This document shows positions 1 through 8,894 of a stretch of DNA of 59,242 bases, piece after piece. The DNA is from an uncultured bacterium (lineage in GTDB: Bacteria > Cyanobacteriota > Vampirovibrionia > Gastranaerophilales > Gastranaerophilaceae). The stretch spans positions 1-59,242 of the forward strand of contig CASGEP010000024.1 of the NCBI GenBank assembly GCA_949300515.1. The letters are read 5' to 3'. Numbering within the stretch: the stretch's first letter is position 1; every line of letters begins with the position of its first letter. Made by a program: the position numbers and the translations under genes. The notes under the pieces were generated by a model that searched no databases, was not told the DNA's origin, and saw only the letters and a list, made by a program, of their open reading frames with translations.

Positions 1-1159
1 GGCGGATTAGACACCACTGTCTTAATACCTTGGTTAAAAGAAACTTACGACTATGACATTATTGCAGTGTGCATTGACGTAGGACAAGGAAAAGAAACCG
101 ACGGGCTTGAGCAAAAAGCTCTTAAAACAGGTGCGAGCAAGTTTTATTTGCTCGATGTTACGGAAGAATTTTTGCAACAGTATGCTTGGCCGACACTAAA
201 GGCAGGTGCTGTGTATGAAAGCAAATATCTCTTGGGTACATCTATTGCAAGACCCATAATAGGCAAATGCCTTGTAGATATAGCAAAAAAAGAAGGTGCT
301 GTTGCAATTTGCCATGGTGCAACAGGCAAAGGTAACGATCAGGTAAGATTTGAGCTTGCAATAAAAGCGCTTGCACCTGAACTTAAAATCATTGCCCCTT
401 GGAGAATATGGGAGATAAAATCAAGAGAAGATGAGATTGAATATCTTGAAAAAAGAGGCATTGAAGTACCTATGAAAAAAGATGACTCTTATTCAAGAGA
501 TAAAAACCTGTGGGCTCGAAGATCCCGCGCTTGAACCTAATTTTGATAAACTTCTTCAAATGTCGGTAACTCCGCAGAAAGCACCGGATAAGGATACTTA
601 TGTTGAAATTGAATTTGAAAAAGGTATCCCAATTGCAATTAACGGCAAAAAATCAAGTGCAAAAGAACTCCTTGAAACCGCAAACAAATTAGCGGGTGAA
701 AACGGCATAGGCATAGCAGACATTGTTGAAAACAGACTTGTCGGAATGAAATCAAGAGGAGTTTACGAAACCCCCGGAGGAACACTGCTATACCAAGCGC
801 ACGAGTATCTTGAGCATTTATGTCTGGACAGAGATACTTATCAATATAAATTAAACATTGCAAACGAATTTGCAAAACTTGTATACAACGGATTATGGTT
901 TAGTCCGCTCAGGGCTGCCCTTAGCGCTTTTGTAGATGAAACACAAAAAACGGTAACAGGTAAAGTTAAATTAAAATTATACAAAGGTAACATCATATAC
1001 GCTGGCGCAACTTCGCCCTATTCACTTTACAGCGAAAGCCTTGCAAGCTTTACAACAGGTGATTTATACAATCATAAAGACGCAGAGGGCTTTATAAATC
1101 TTTTCGGCTTACCGCTGAAAGTTAGAGCAATGCTTTTGGGAGATAAAACAGATGGCTAA
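1..1159 (+). pseudogene. argG: Argininosuccinate synthase, 5'-truncated by the window edge and frameshifted
   Basis: Ligates citrulline and aspartate (ATP-dependent) to argininosuccinate in arginine synthesis. Frame 1 opens at base 1 inside the N-terminal ATP-binding motif (GGLDTTV) and stays ArgG-like to YSRDKNLW ending at base 513, then runs into a stop at 532-534. The rest of the protein (LEDPALEP onward, tetramerisation and C-terminal domain) continues in frame 2 from base 515 to the stop at 1157-1159. Relatives carry about eight residues of the HISHEG type between NLW and LEDP; here a single base lies between them, so about 23 nt appear to be missing. Either a real disabling deletion or an assembly error. 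argH and argF downstream are intact and overlapping, which favours a functional operon. The downstream segment could start at ATG 482, but that N-terminus has no family similarity before LEDP. Confidence 0.85.
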
Positions 1160-2540
1160 CGATAAACTCTGGGGCGGAAGATTTTGCGCTCAAACAGACG
1201 AGAAAACAGACGACTTTAATTCTTCCGTAAGGTTTGATAAAAGACTTTACAGAGAAGACATTGAAGGCTCTATTGCCCATACAAAAATGCTTGAAAAACA
1301 GGGGATAATTTCCACTGTTGACTCAAAAAACATTCAGGAGGGTTTATCTAAAATCCTAAAAGATATTGAAAACGGCAAGGTTGAATTTGACGTCGCCTGT
1401 GAAGATATTCACATGAATATAGAAAAGCTTTTGACCGATTTAATAGGTAAATCAGGCAAAAAACTTCACAGTGCAAGAAGCAGAAATGATCAAGTGGCAC
1501 TTGATACTAAAATGTACGTTAAAAAAGAACTTCTCAATATTAAAAATCTGCTTTTAGAGCTTGAAAAGGTAATTTTAAACAAGGCAAAAGAAAACACAAA
1601 AACAATAATGCCCGGTTTTACACACCTGCAAAAAGCTCAGCCGATTACCTTTGCTCATCATATTTTAGCCTACTTTGAAATGTTTAAAAGAGATATTTCA
1701 AGACTTGAGGATACTTACAAAAGAGCAAACACTTGCCCCTTAGGCGCTTGTGCTCTTGCAGGCACAACATATAACATAGACAGAAACTACACTTGTGAGC
1801 TTTTAGGATTTGAAACGCCCGCACTAAATACAATTGACGCTGTTTCAGACAGAGATTTTGTAATTGAAACAATAAGTTGTATAAGTTTTATTATGATGCA
1901 TTTGAGCAGATTTTGCGAGGAGATAATACTTTGGTGCTCGCAAGAATACAACTTTGTAAAACTTGACGACAGATACTCAACCGGCTCAAGTATTATGCCC
2001 CAGAAAAAAAATCCCGACATAGCAGAGCTGGTAAGGGGAAAATGCGGCAGGGTTTACGGTAATTTAACAGGCATTTTAACCGTTATGAAAGCTCTACCTC
2101 TTGCTTACAATAAAGATATGCAGGAAGATAAAGAGTTCTTATTTGACTCTGTTGACACAGTGAAGATGTGCCTTGAAATTTTTACAAAAATGTTTGACAC
2201 CCTTGTCATAAATAAAAATGCAATGCTCAGGTCTGCAAAAAACGGGTTTTTAAATGCAACAGATGTTGCGGATTATTTGACTAAAAAAGGTATGCCTTTT
2301 AGAGATACACACAAAATAGCAGGCGAGCTTGTGTTTTATTGTATACAAAATTCAAAAAATTTAGAAGAATTAACACTCGATGAATTCAAAAGACATTGCG
2401 AACTTTTTGATGCGGACATTTACAGTGCGATTTCCCTTGAAAATTGTGTAGAAAACAGAAAAACTCTTGGTGCGCCATCAAGCGAGGCGACAGAACATGT
2501 CATTGAAATTTGTGAAAAGTATATAAAGGAGAAAATATGA
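1152..2540 (+). CDS. argH: Argininosuccinate lyase
   Basis: Splits argininosuccinate into arginine and fumarate, the last arginine step. The 462-residue length is normal for the fumarase/aspartase superfamily. Visible motifs are LWGGRF at the N-terminus, [24 protein letters not shown] and the superfamily signature [12 protein letters not shown] near residue 280. It overlaps the end of argG by 8 nt and its stop overlaps the argF start (ATGA), so the three genes are translationally coupled. Confidence 0.97.
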   Translation: MANDKLWGGRFCAQTDEKTDDFNSSVRFDKRLYREDIEGSIAHTKMLEKQGIISTVDSKNIQEGLSKILKDIENGKVEFDVACEDIHMNIEKLLTDLIGKSGKKLHSARSRNDQVALDTKMYVKKELLNIKNLLLELEKVILNKAKENTKTIMPGFTHLQKAQPITFAHHILAYFEMFKRDISRLEDTYKRANTCPLGACALAGTTYNIDRNYTCELLGFETPALNTIDAVSDRDFVIETISCISFIMMHLSRFCEEIILWCSQEYNFVKLDDRYSTGSSIMPQKKNPDIAELVRGKCGRVYGNLTGILTVMKALPLAYNKDMQEDKEFLFDSVDTVKMCLEIFTKMFDTLVINKNAMLRSAKNGFLNATDVADYLTKKGMPFRDTHKIAGELVFYCIQNSKNLEELTLDEFKRHCELFDADIYSAISLENCVENRKTLGAPSSEATEHVIEICEKYIKEKI

Positions 2541-3466
2541 ATTTAAAAGGCAAAGACTTTTTGACTTTAGTTGATTTTACAAAAGATGAAATTTTATATC
2601 TTTTGGACTTTGCACAAGAAATTAAAAAAGACACAAAAAGCGGGCATTTTTTGCCGATTTTGCAAAATAAAAATTTAGCTTTAATATTTTCAAAACCCTC
2701 CCTCAGAACAAGAGTAAGTTTTGAAATAGGCATGAGGCAGCTTGGAGGAAATTCCCTGACACTAAAACAGGATGAAATAAATCTTGGTGTAAGAGAAACA
2801 ATAGCAGATACCGCAAGAGTTTTATCACGTTATGCAAATTGCGTTATGATTAGAACTTTTGCACACAGAGATGTTGAAGAATTTGCAAAATACTCAACCG
2901 TACCAACAATAAACGGTTTAACCGATGATTGTCACCCATGCCAGATTATGGCAGATTTACTTACCATAAAAGAACATTTTTCAAAGCTTGAAGGACTGAA
3001 ACTTACCTATGTGGGCGATGGAAACAATGTTGCAAACAGCCTTTTAGCCGGTTGCGCTTTAGTCGGTATGGATATTACAATTGCATGTCCCAAGGGTTAT
3101 GAACCTATGGAGAAATTTTTAAATTTTGCAAAAGACACAGCAAAAAAATCAGGCTCTAAGGTTGAAATACTCAACGACCCGATAAGTGCTGTTAGCGGCG
3201 CAAATATAATTTATACGGACGTTTGGGCAAGCATGGGTCAAGAAAGCGAAGCCCAAGCCAGAAAGGAAATATTTAAACCTTATCAAATTAATGATAAATT
3301 GTGCGACAATGCCGCTGATGATTGCATTGTTCTGCACTGTCTGCCCGCGCACAGAGAAGAAGAAATAACCCATGAAGTACTTGAAGAACACGCAAAGAGC
3401 ATATTTGAGCAGGCAGAAAACAGAATGCATGTGCAAAAAGCAATTTTAGCAAGTACTATAGGCTAG
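2537..3466 (+). CDS. argF: Ornithine carbamoyltransferase
   Basis: Makes citrulline from ornithine and carbamoyl phosphate. 309 residues, typical. The carbamoyl-phosphate loop is present as KPSLRTRVSFE (a known variant of STRT), followed by the HPCQ motif in DDCHPCQIMADL and the HCLP motif in LHCLPAHREEEI, which separates ornithine from aspartate transcarbamoylases. Start overlaps the argH stop. The 3' end overlaps convergent ridA by 4 nt. Confidence 0.97.
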   Translation: MNLKGKDFLTLVDFTKDEILYLLDFAQEIKKDTKSGHFLPILQNKNLALIFSKPSLRTRVSFEIGMRQLGGNSLTLKQDEINLGVRETIADTARVLSRYANCVMIRTFAHRDVEEFAKYSTVPTINGLTDDCHPCQIMADLLTIKEHFSKLEGLKLTYVGDGNNVANSLLAGCALVGMDITIACPKGYEPMEKFLNFAKDTAKKSGSKVEILNDPISAVSGANIIYTDVWASMGQESEAQARKEIFKPYQINDKLCDNAADDCIVLHCLPAHREEEITHEVLEEHAKSIFEQAENRMHVQKAILASTIG

Positions 3467-3840
3467 TTTTTAACTGCAACAAGTTCTATTTCAACAAGGG
3501 CTCCTTTCGGGAGCTCTTTTGCCGCAACACAGGAGCGGGCGGGTTTAGAGGTAAAGTATTCGCCGTAAATTTCGTTAAATGCGCCAAAATCTTCCATATT
3601 CTTTAAAAAACAGGTCGTTTTAACAACATCTTCAAAGTCAAAACCCGCCTCTTTTAAAACCGCGGCAAGGTTTTCAATAACTCTTTTTGTTTGATGTTCG
3701 ATATTTCCGCCAATAAACTCATTATTCTCGGGATTAATTGCAATTTGACCCGATGTGTACAAAATATTGCCGCACAAATAAGCTTGAGAATAGGGACCTA
3801 TTGCCTCAGGTGCATTTTTTGTATAAATAACTTTGTTCAT
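3463..3840 (-). CDS. ridA: RidA/YjgF enamine/imine deaminase
   Basis: Hydrolyses reactive enamine/imine intermediates released by PLP enzymes, chiefly 2-aminoacrylate and 2-aminocrotonate from threonine dehydratase. The 125-residue chain starts MNKVIYTKNAPEAIGPYSQA and ends with the family block ARSCVAAKELPKGALVEIE, which holds the conserved substrate-binding arginine. An AGGAGA site lies 5-6 nt before the ATG. It follows ilvA by 8 nt, so the producer of the imine and its scavenger are co-transcribed. Confidence 0.95.
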   Translation of the reverse strand: MNKVIYTKNAPEAIGPYSQAYLCGNILYTSGQIAINPENNEFIGGNIEHQTKRVIENLAAVLKEAGFDFEDVVKTTCFLKNMEDFGAFNEIYGEYFTSKPARSCVAAKELPKGALVEIELVAVKN

Positions 3841-3848
3841 TTTTTCTC

Positions 3849-5051
3849 CTAAAAAGTTGATGAAATTCTGTAACCTTTTTCAATAAAAGCCTGTTTTATT
3901 TCCTCTAAATGTTGAGCATTTTTTGTTTCAAGGGTAACAGACAAATAGCACTCGTTAATCTCAGTTCCTTTTCCGCCTTGATTGTGCCTTACCCTTATAA
4001 CATTTGCACCATGTTGAGCAATTATTGTCGACACATCTCTTAATTGTCCGGGCTTGTCCAAAAGCTCAATTGTTAAATCGCTCAATCTTCCTTCTTTCAT
4101 AAGACCGCGATTAATTACTCTGGATAATATGTTAACATCGATATTTCCGCCTGAAACAAGACACACAGTCTTTTTACCTTCAAGAGGCAATTTATTAAAC
4201 ATTGCAGCTGCAACACTCAGCGCGCCCGCACCTTCTGCAATAAGTTTTTGTTTCTCAATTAAAGATAAAATCGCGCCGGCTATTTCATCTTCACTTACGG
4301 TTACAACCTCATCCACATACTGTTCGCATATTTTAAAAGTATTTTCCCCGGGCAATTTTACCGCCGTTCCGTCCGCAAAAGTCGAAACGGAAGGAAGTTC
4401 TATTCTTTTGTGTTCGTGGAGAGAATTTGCCATGCTCGGCGCGCCCTGTGCCTGAACGCCGTAGACCCTGCAGTTGGGGTTGAGCATTTTAATTGTATAG
4501 GCAATACCCGCTATCAAACCACCGCCGCCTATGGGAACAATTACAGCCTCCATATCACTTAGCTGCTCCATAAGCTCAAGCGCAATTGTACCTTGACCTG
4601 CAATAATATCTATGTCATCAAAGGGGTGAATGAATTCACCTTGAGTTTCCTGCTGATACTTTATTGCCGCCTTATAAGCATCATCGTATACACCATCAAC
4701 AAGCATAATTTGAGCGCCGTATTTTCTTGTCGCTTCTATTTTTGAAATTGGTGCAGTGCTTGGAATAAAAATTGCCGATTTTATATTATTTTTCTGTGCG
4801 CTGAGTGCAACACCCTGAGCGTGGTTTCCTGCAGAACATGCTATTATTCCGCGGCTTTTTTGTTCATCGCTCAGGCGCGAGATTTTATAATATGCGCCGC
4901 GAACTTTAAAAGAGCCCGTTATCTGTAAATTTTCCGCTTTTAAATAGATATCCGCCTTATCGGACAGCGAGGGAGCGTGAATTAGGTCTGTTTTCCTTAT
5001 AACGTTTTTTAAAACCCTTTGTGCATCATATACTTTATCAAGTGTAAGCAT
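3849..5051 (-). CDS. ilvA: Threonine ammonia-lyase (threonine dehydratase) with C-terminal ACT domain
   Basis: PLP enzyme that deaminates threonine to 2-oxobutanoate for isoleucine synthesis or catabolism. About 400 residues: catalytic domain with the PLP lysine in SFKVRGAYY (K49 from the ATG used here), the CSAGNHAQGVA loop and the phosphate-binding PIGGGGLIAG; a single ACT-type regulatory domain occupies about residues 325-400. This is the short one-ACT type rather than the 500-residue biosynthetic type. I chose ATG 5051 because AAGAGG lies 6 nt before it; ATG 5057 is also in frame but directly abuts the SD. A 15-bp inverted repeat brackets the start region (see findings). Confidence 0.93.
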   Translation of the reverse strand: MLTLDKVYDAQRVLKNVIRKTDLIHAPSLSDKADIYLKAENLQITGSFKVRGAYYKISRLSDEQKSRGIIACSAGNHAQGVALSAQKNNIKSAIFIPSTAPISKIEATRKYGAQIMLVDGVYDDAYKAAIKYQQETQGEFIHPFDDIDIIAGQGTIALELMEQLSDMEAVIVPIGGGGLIAGIAYTIKMLNPNCRVYGVQAQGAPSMANSLHEHKRIELPSVSTFADGTAVKLPGENTFKICEQYVDEVVTVSEDEIAGAILSLIEKQKLIAEGAGALSVAAAMFNKLPLEGKKTVCLVSGGNIDVNILSRVINRGLMKEGRLSDLTIELLDKPGQLRDVSTIIAQHGANVIRVRHNQGGKGTEINECYLSVTLETKNAQHLEEIKQAFIEKGYRISSTF

Positions 5052-5079
5052 TTTCATCCTCTTTCTTGATAAAGTATAT
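5028..5079 (-). promoter_or_regulatory. Inverted repeat around the ilvA start, with overlapping promoter
   Basis: Bases 5028-5042 and 5065-5079 are perfect 15-bp inverted complements (arm on the minus strand: ATATACTTTATCAAG), separated by exactly 22 nt containing the ilvA SD and both candidate ATGs. A promoter overlaps the upstream arm: TTGCAC at 5101-5096, 17-nt spacer, TATACT at 5078-5073, giving a start near 5066. A transcript from that promoter would lack most of the upstream arm, so the repeat may act as a DNA operator; a longer transcript could fold it into a hairpin with the ribosome site in the loop. Confidence 0.55.
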
Positions 5080-5105
5080 CAAAAAGCGCACAAAGGTGCA
5101 AAGTG

Positions 5106-5447
5106 TTAAGCCTTAGGCTCAATATTGCTTATTAAAGTTCCGAGGAAAGTTACTATAACGGAACCCAAAAGTGCACTTAAGAAACCGTTTACTTCAAATC
5201 CTGGGGAAATTTTGCCAAGGAGCAGAAAAAGCACGGCGTTAATAACAAGCATAAACAATCCGAGAGTTATAACGTTAATAGGCAGGGTAATAAAGACAAT
5301 TAAAGGCTTAATAAATGTATTTATCAGCGCCATAATAACGACAACCAGAAGCGCACTTAAAAAACTGTCCACTTCAATGCCGGGGATTAACCAGGCGGTA
5401 AGCATTATTGCAAGTGCAAACAGCACCCATTTCAACAATATCAGCAT
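5106..5447 (-). CDS. Four-helix membrane protein, phage holin family 4 / PF04020-like
   Basis: 113-residue integral membrane protein with four hydrophobic segments in two similar halves; the phrases VDSFLSALL and VNGFLSALL repeat about 50 residues apart. This is the PF04020 superfamily, annotated as phage holin superfamily IV but common in bacterial chromosomes without phage. Function unknown. ATG 5447 is preceded by TAAGGAGAATAAT; an in-frame start further upstream at 5525 adds 26 polar residues without an SD and is less likely. No phage genes are nearby. Confidence 0.85.
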   Translation of the reverse strand: MLILLKWVLFALAIMLTAWLIPGIEVDSFLSALLVVVIMALINTFIKPLIVFITLPINVITLGLFMLVINAVLFLLLGKISPGFEVNGFLSALLGSVIVTFLGTLISNIEPKA

Positions 5448-5532
5448 ATTATTCTCCTTATAATACAAATAACAGCTAAAAAGCCAAATACAATATAAGG
5501 TATCAGGCTTGTTAAAACATTGCAAAAACTGC

Positions 5533-6522
5533 TTATTTTTTGTAGTGGATACTTGTACCGCTATCCTCTGATATACTATCGCCTATTGAGGCTATCTCCT
5601 CTTTAAGTTTATTCAGCGAAACGGTGTCCAGCGCATCAACCCCCTGTTTGTTCGGGTAAATGGAATAATTACCTTTTGCAGCCGCGGGTGTAACGTTTGG
5701 CATAACAACGTTTGCACCGCTTTTTAAGGCAATTTTTCTTCCGTCTTTTAGAAGTGTCTCCATAGCCGTTGTTGCAGGTATGTTAATATCGGGCATAAGC
5801 AGTCTTGTTACGGCAAGCGCCCTTAAGGCAAGCTCAAAACTTCCGTCGGGGAAATTCCTCAGCTTGGTATCTTTGTGGGATATAAAAGGTCCAAGCCCGA
5901 CCATATCGACGTCAATATCTTTAAAAAACAAAATATCACGGGCGATTGAGTCTGTCGTTTGCCCGGGCAGACCCGTCATTATTCCGCTTCCAAGTTCATA
6001 CCCGAGCTCTTTCAGGTTATACAGGCATTTTAGCCTGTTTTTAAAATCACTGTTCGGGTGCAGTTTTTGATAGAGTATTTCATCCGTTGTTTCAATCCTT
6101 AAAAGATATCTGTCCGCTCCCGCGTTTTTATATTCCCGATACTCATCTTTTGTTTTCTCGCCGATACTCAGGGTCAGCGCAACGCCGAATTCTTTTATTT
6201 TTTCAATGATTAAGCACATTTTTTTAACGTCAAAAAAATCATCCTCGCCGCTCTGCAGAACAATTGTTCTAAAACCTGTTTCAGAGGCGTATTTTGCGGT
6301 TTTAATAATTTCTTGGGCACTCAGTCTGTACCTTTTTACTTTTGTGTTTTTTGCATTTATTCCGCAATACAGACACTGTTTTTTGCAAAAGTTGCTGAAT
6401 TCAACAAGGGCGCGCAGGTGTACGACGTTTCCCAGACGGCTTCGCCTCAGTATATCCGCTTTTTTAAAGAAATCGCCCGCATCGGTGCAGCTTAAAATTT
6501 CAACAATTTCACTCTTGTTCAT
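5533..6522 (-). CDS. hydE: [FeFe]-hydrogenase maturation radical SAM enzyme HydE
   Basis: Radical SAM enzyme that helps build the dithiolate-bridged diiron site of [FeFe]-hydrogenase. 329 residues; the 4Fe-4S/SAM motif CxxxCxxC is C46-K-K-Q-C50-L-Y-C53, followed by the HydE-like stretches VLQSGEDDFF, TLSIGEKT and GIMTGLPGQTTDSIA, and the C-terminal VMPNVTP. Biotin synthase and PylB are the nearest alternatives, but the motifs fit HydE better. No hydF, hydG or hydrogenase gene is in the window, so it is encoded apart from its partners. It is divergent from the E1-like gene. Confidence 0.88.
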   Translation of the reverse strand: MNKSEIVEILSCTDAGDFFKKADILRRSRLGNVVHLRALVEFSNFCKKQCLYCGINAKNTKVKRYRLSAQEIIKTAKYASETGFRTIVLQSGEDDFFDVKKMCLIIEKIKEFGVALTLSIGEKTKDEYREYKNAGADRYLLRIETTDEILYQKLHPNSDFKNRLKCLYNLKELGYELGSGIMTGLPGQTTDSIARDILFFKDIDVDMVGLGPFISHKDTKLRNFPDGSFELALRALAVTRLLMPDINIPATTAMETLLKDGRKIALKSGANVVMPNVTPAAAKGNYSIYPNKQGVDALDTVSLNKLKEEIASIGDSISEDSGTSIHYKK

Positions 6523-6555
6523 AAAATAATTATAGATTTTTTTTGCAACTTAGTC

Positions 6556-6567
6556 GATAATAAATTT
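6556..6567 (+). promoter_or_regulatory. Candidate leaderless -10 element before the E1-like gene
   Basis: GATAAT at 6556-6561 sits 6 nt before the ATG at 6568, and no Shine-Dalgarno sequence is present. If used as a -10, transcription would begin at the A of the start codon. No good -35 is seen at 17 nt. Confidence 0.3.
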
Positions 6568-7296
6568 ATGAGCAGATATGAGAGAAATATTTTAGTAAAA
6601 GAAATCGGCGAAATAGGGCAAAACAGGCTTAAAAACGCAAGAGTCCTCATATGCGGTGCAGGGGGCTTGGGTTCCGGTGTAATAGCAAACCTCTCGTCGC
6701 TCGGGGTGGGCAATATAGGGATAGTTGACGATGATAAAGTTGAACTGTCAAACCTAAATCGCCAGTATATACACAAAATGTCAACCCTCGGACAGGATAA
6801 AGTCACAAGCGCCAAAAAATTTATAGAGGATTTTAACCCGAAAATAAATGTTATGCCCTACAAAATAAGGCTCGATAAAGACAATGCAAGAGAGCTTTTT
6901 GCAAACTATGACATTATAATAGACTGTTTTGACAATTATTATTCAAAGTTTGTACTCTCGGATACCGTCGTTAAAACAAACAAAATACTGATACACGGCG
7001 GTGTCGGAGAGTTTTACGGTCAAGTCTGCGTTATTAAAAAAAGCAGTGCCTGCCTTGCATGTTTTATACCCGAGTTGTACGAATGCTCAAAAGACATAAA
7101 AGTTAAAAGAGGGATAATAAGTCCCGTTGTGTCAACAATAGCTTCGCTTCAGACAATGGAAGCGCTTAAAATTATTCTTAACAAGGGTGATATCCTCTAT
7201 AACACCATGCTTTTCTACGACGGACTGGGTGAGCATTTCAGGAAAATTAAAATAGAAAAAAAACAAAACTGTCCGTCCTGTTCCCGCGCTATTTAA
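6568..7296 (+). CDS. ThiF/MoeB/HesA-family adenylyltransferase (E1-like)
   Basis: Adenylates the C-terminal glycine of a small ubiquitin-like sulfur carrier (ThiS or MoaD type). 242 residues: nucleotide-binding GAGGLGS at 30-36, then DDDKVELSNLNRQ, which contains the arginine/asparagine adenylation residues, IDCFDNYYSK, and two CxxC zinc half-sites (CLAC in the middle, CPSC near the C-terminus). No rhodanese domain. ThiF, MoeB and HesA cannot be separated by sequence alone and no carrier protein gene is adjacent. The 3' end overlaps convergent pgeF by 8 nt. Confidence 0.88.
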   Translation: MSRYERNILVKEIGEIGQNRLKNARVLICGAGGLGSGVIANLSSLGVGNIGIVDDDKVELSNLNRQYIHKMSTLGQDKVTSAKKFIEDFNPKINVMPYKIRLDKDNARELFANYDIIIDCFDNYYSKFVLSDTVVKTNKILIHGGVGEFYGQVCVIKKSSACLACFIPELYECSKDIKVKRGIISPVVSTIASLQTMEALKIILNKGDILYNTMLFYDGLGEHFRKIKIEKKQNCPSCSRAI

Positions 7297-7993
7297 GTTT
7301 TAAAACGGCGCTTATTCTGTTTGTTGTTTTGTTTTCCTTTCTGTATGAGAAAAATAAATCGTTATTACAACAGGTGCAGTAGGGGCACACGTCCGTTTTT
7401 TCTATGCCGCACTCTCTTAACTGTCTTTCGTTTATTCGGGCTAAATCGGCGTATCTGTCGGAAAAAAGCCCGCCCGAATCTTTCAGCGTTTCTTTTAGTT
7501 TTGAAATTACCTCGGGGCTTGTTTCAAAACATTTAAAGCAAATGCAGGGTCCGATGAGTGCTACGACATCTTTTGGATTTGAATTCATTTTGTAAAAAGT
7601 TTTTTTCGCTATTGATTCGGCGCAGCCTCTCCAGCCGGCATGGGCTATTGCGCCGATGTTTTGCTTTCTGTCATACAGTATAATAGGGGTGCAGTCTGCA
7701 AAATTCAAATATATCGCACGGTTCTTTACATTTAAAATAAGTGCATCCGTGTCGGGAAAATCTTTTTTGTCGTCCAAAAATGCAATGTTGTCACTGTGAG
7801 TTTGTTTCGGGCATATAATATCCCCGATGCCGAGAAAATTAAGTATATCTTTTTTGTTCTCCTCCGTTTTATTTGCCAAATTAGGGTCTTTTGTTTTTAT
7901 AAAACTTTCTTTTGTCGTAAAAAAGTGCTCAGCCTCATTTAATAAATCAGACTTGAGCACTTTTTTGTTGTTTATTATATCAAAATAAAACAT
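7289..7993 (-). CDS. pgeF: PgeF/YfiH laccase-domain purine nucleosidase-phosphorylase family
   Basis: Member of the multicopper-polyphenol-oxidase/LACC1 fold family, now known to include purine nucleoside phosphorylase/adenosine deaminase activity and a role in peptidoglycan editing in E. coli. 234 residues; the three metal-binding blocks are visible: CPKQTHSDN (histidine), AHAGWRGC (histidine) and GPCICFKCFE (cysteine). No clear SD before ATG 7993. Substrate not determinable here. Confidence 0.9.
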   Translation of the reverse strand: MFYFDIINNKKVLKSDLLNEAEHFFTTKESFIKTKDPNLANKTEENKKDILNFLGIGDIICPKQTHSDNIAFLDDKKDFPDTDALILNVKNRAIYLNFADCTPIILYDRKQNIGAIAHAGWRGCAESIAKKTFYKMNSNPKDVVALIGPCICFKCFETSPEVISKLKETLKDSGGLFSDRYADLARINERQLRECGIEKTDVCPYCTCCNNDLFFSYRKENKTTNRISAVLKLK

Positions 7994-8022
7994 AGCTAAG
8001 AAAATTTTAGCACTTATTTGTA

Positions 8023-8811
8023 TTATTTTATATACTGTTCATAAACTTTTTTTGCTAACGCTTGCAATTCTTTATTATCCAAATCTTGCATAAGGTATGC
8101 TTCTTCTTCCGTTATAAGACCGTCCATTTTAGATGAATCAAACCTTACGGTTACACCGTCAACCTCGCTCAGACCGTCGGCTACCATCAAATATGCTGCA
8201 TATTCTTCCGCAGTCAGCGACTGGTCGCTTCCTACAATGTTCATATCTTTCATAACATTTTTTACGACGCCGTTGAAATTTACATAAGAGCCTATTTCGC
8301 TTACTTCCAGTTTACCGTTGGTATTTCCGCCGTTTGCAAGTTTATTTGCCTTCTCGATTGCAGCAATATCCGCCTTGGCGAAATTTATCGCAGAATCTGC
8401 CATATCGTCAACATTTTTTGCATACCTTATGCCACCGCTGCTGTTGTATTCGCTTTTAAACAAATCATTTTGGAAAACGTTTCCGCGCTCGCTTACAATT
8501 TCTTGACCCTCGGAAGTTTTGAATATGTTATCTCCGCCCATACCAAAGAGTCCCGTTTTTGTGTCATCCGAGTCAAGGTTTGAACTGCTGTATCCGTTTA
8601 GTCCGCTCATAGCATCCGTAAAATCTTCAAGCGCAACCGTAATTGCCGACTTGTCATCGGTACCTTGTGCTTTTTTATCCGCCAGATCCGCAATTTCCGT
8701 ATCTTTTTTATCGGCCGTGTAGCTGTTGTTAACCGCCTTATTTATACCTCTAAACATTTGGTAAGCGCCTGATTTTCTCGGCTGATAAACACTGCTTAAA
8801 TCATAAATCAT
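8023..8811 (-). CDS. Orphan protein with degenerate EF-hand-like loops
   Basis: 262-residue protein of unknown function, no signal peptide or membrane segment. The first half is polar and low in hydrophobics (rich in D, S, N, G). The C-terminal 110 residues carry calcium-loop-like stretches: GGNTNGKLEVSE, GSDQSLTAEEYAAY and SSKMDGLITEEE, each with glycine, a hydrophobic and a terminal glutamate in EF-hand positions but with missing acidic ligands. A strong leader (AGGGAGAGAATTTT before ATG) resembles those of other orphan genes in the window. I infer a lineage-specific calcium-binding or structural protein; function unknown. Confidence 0.8.
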   Translation of the reverse strand: MIYDLSSVYQPRKSGAYQMFRGINKAVNNSYTADKKDTEIADLADKKAQGTDDKSAITVALEDFTDAMSGLNGYSSSNLDSDDTKTGLFGMGGDNIFKTSEGQEIVSERGNVFQNDLFKSEYNSSGGIRYAKNVDDMADSAINFAKADIAAIEKANKLANGGNTNGKLEVSEIGSYVNFNGVVKNVMKDMNIVGSDQSLTAEEYAAYLMVADGLSEVDGVTVRFDSSKMDGLITEEEAYLMQDLDNKELQALAKKVYEQYIK

Positions 8812-8894
8812 AAAATTCTCTCCCTAAAAAATATTTCTCCCTTGCATTTATAAAAACTTTTGCACTTGAGAAATTGCCCGGGAAGTTTTTTGAT

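Noticed and set aside
2696-2730. Mutated carbamoyl-phosphate loop in ArgF (SLRTR instead of STRTR)
   Set aside because: The SLRTR variant is a known natural form in functional ornithine carbamoyltransferases.
5106-5447. Prophage holin
   Set aside because: No phage genes are adjacent; PF04020-like proteins are ordinary chromosomal membrane proteins.
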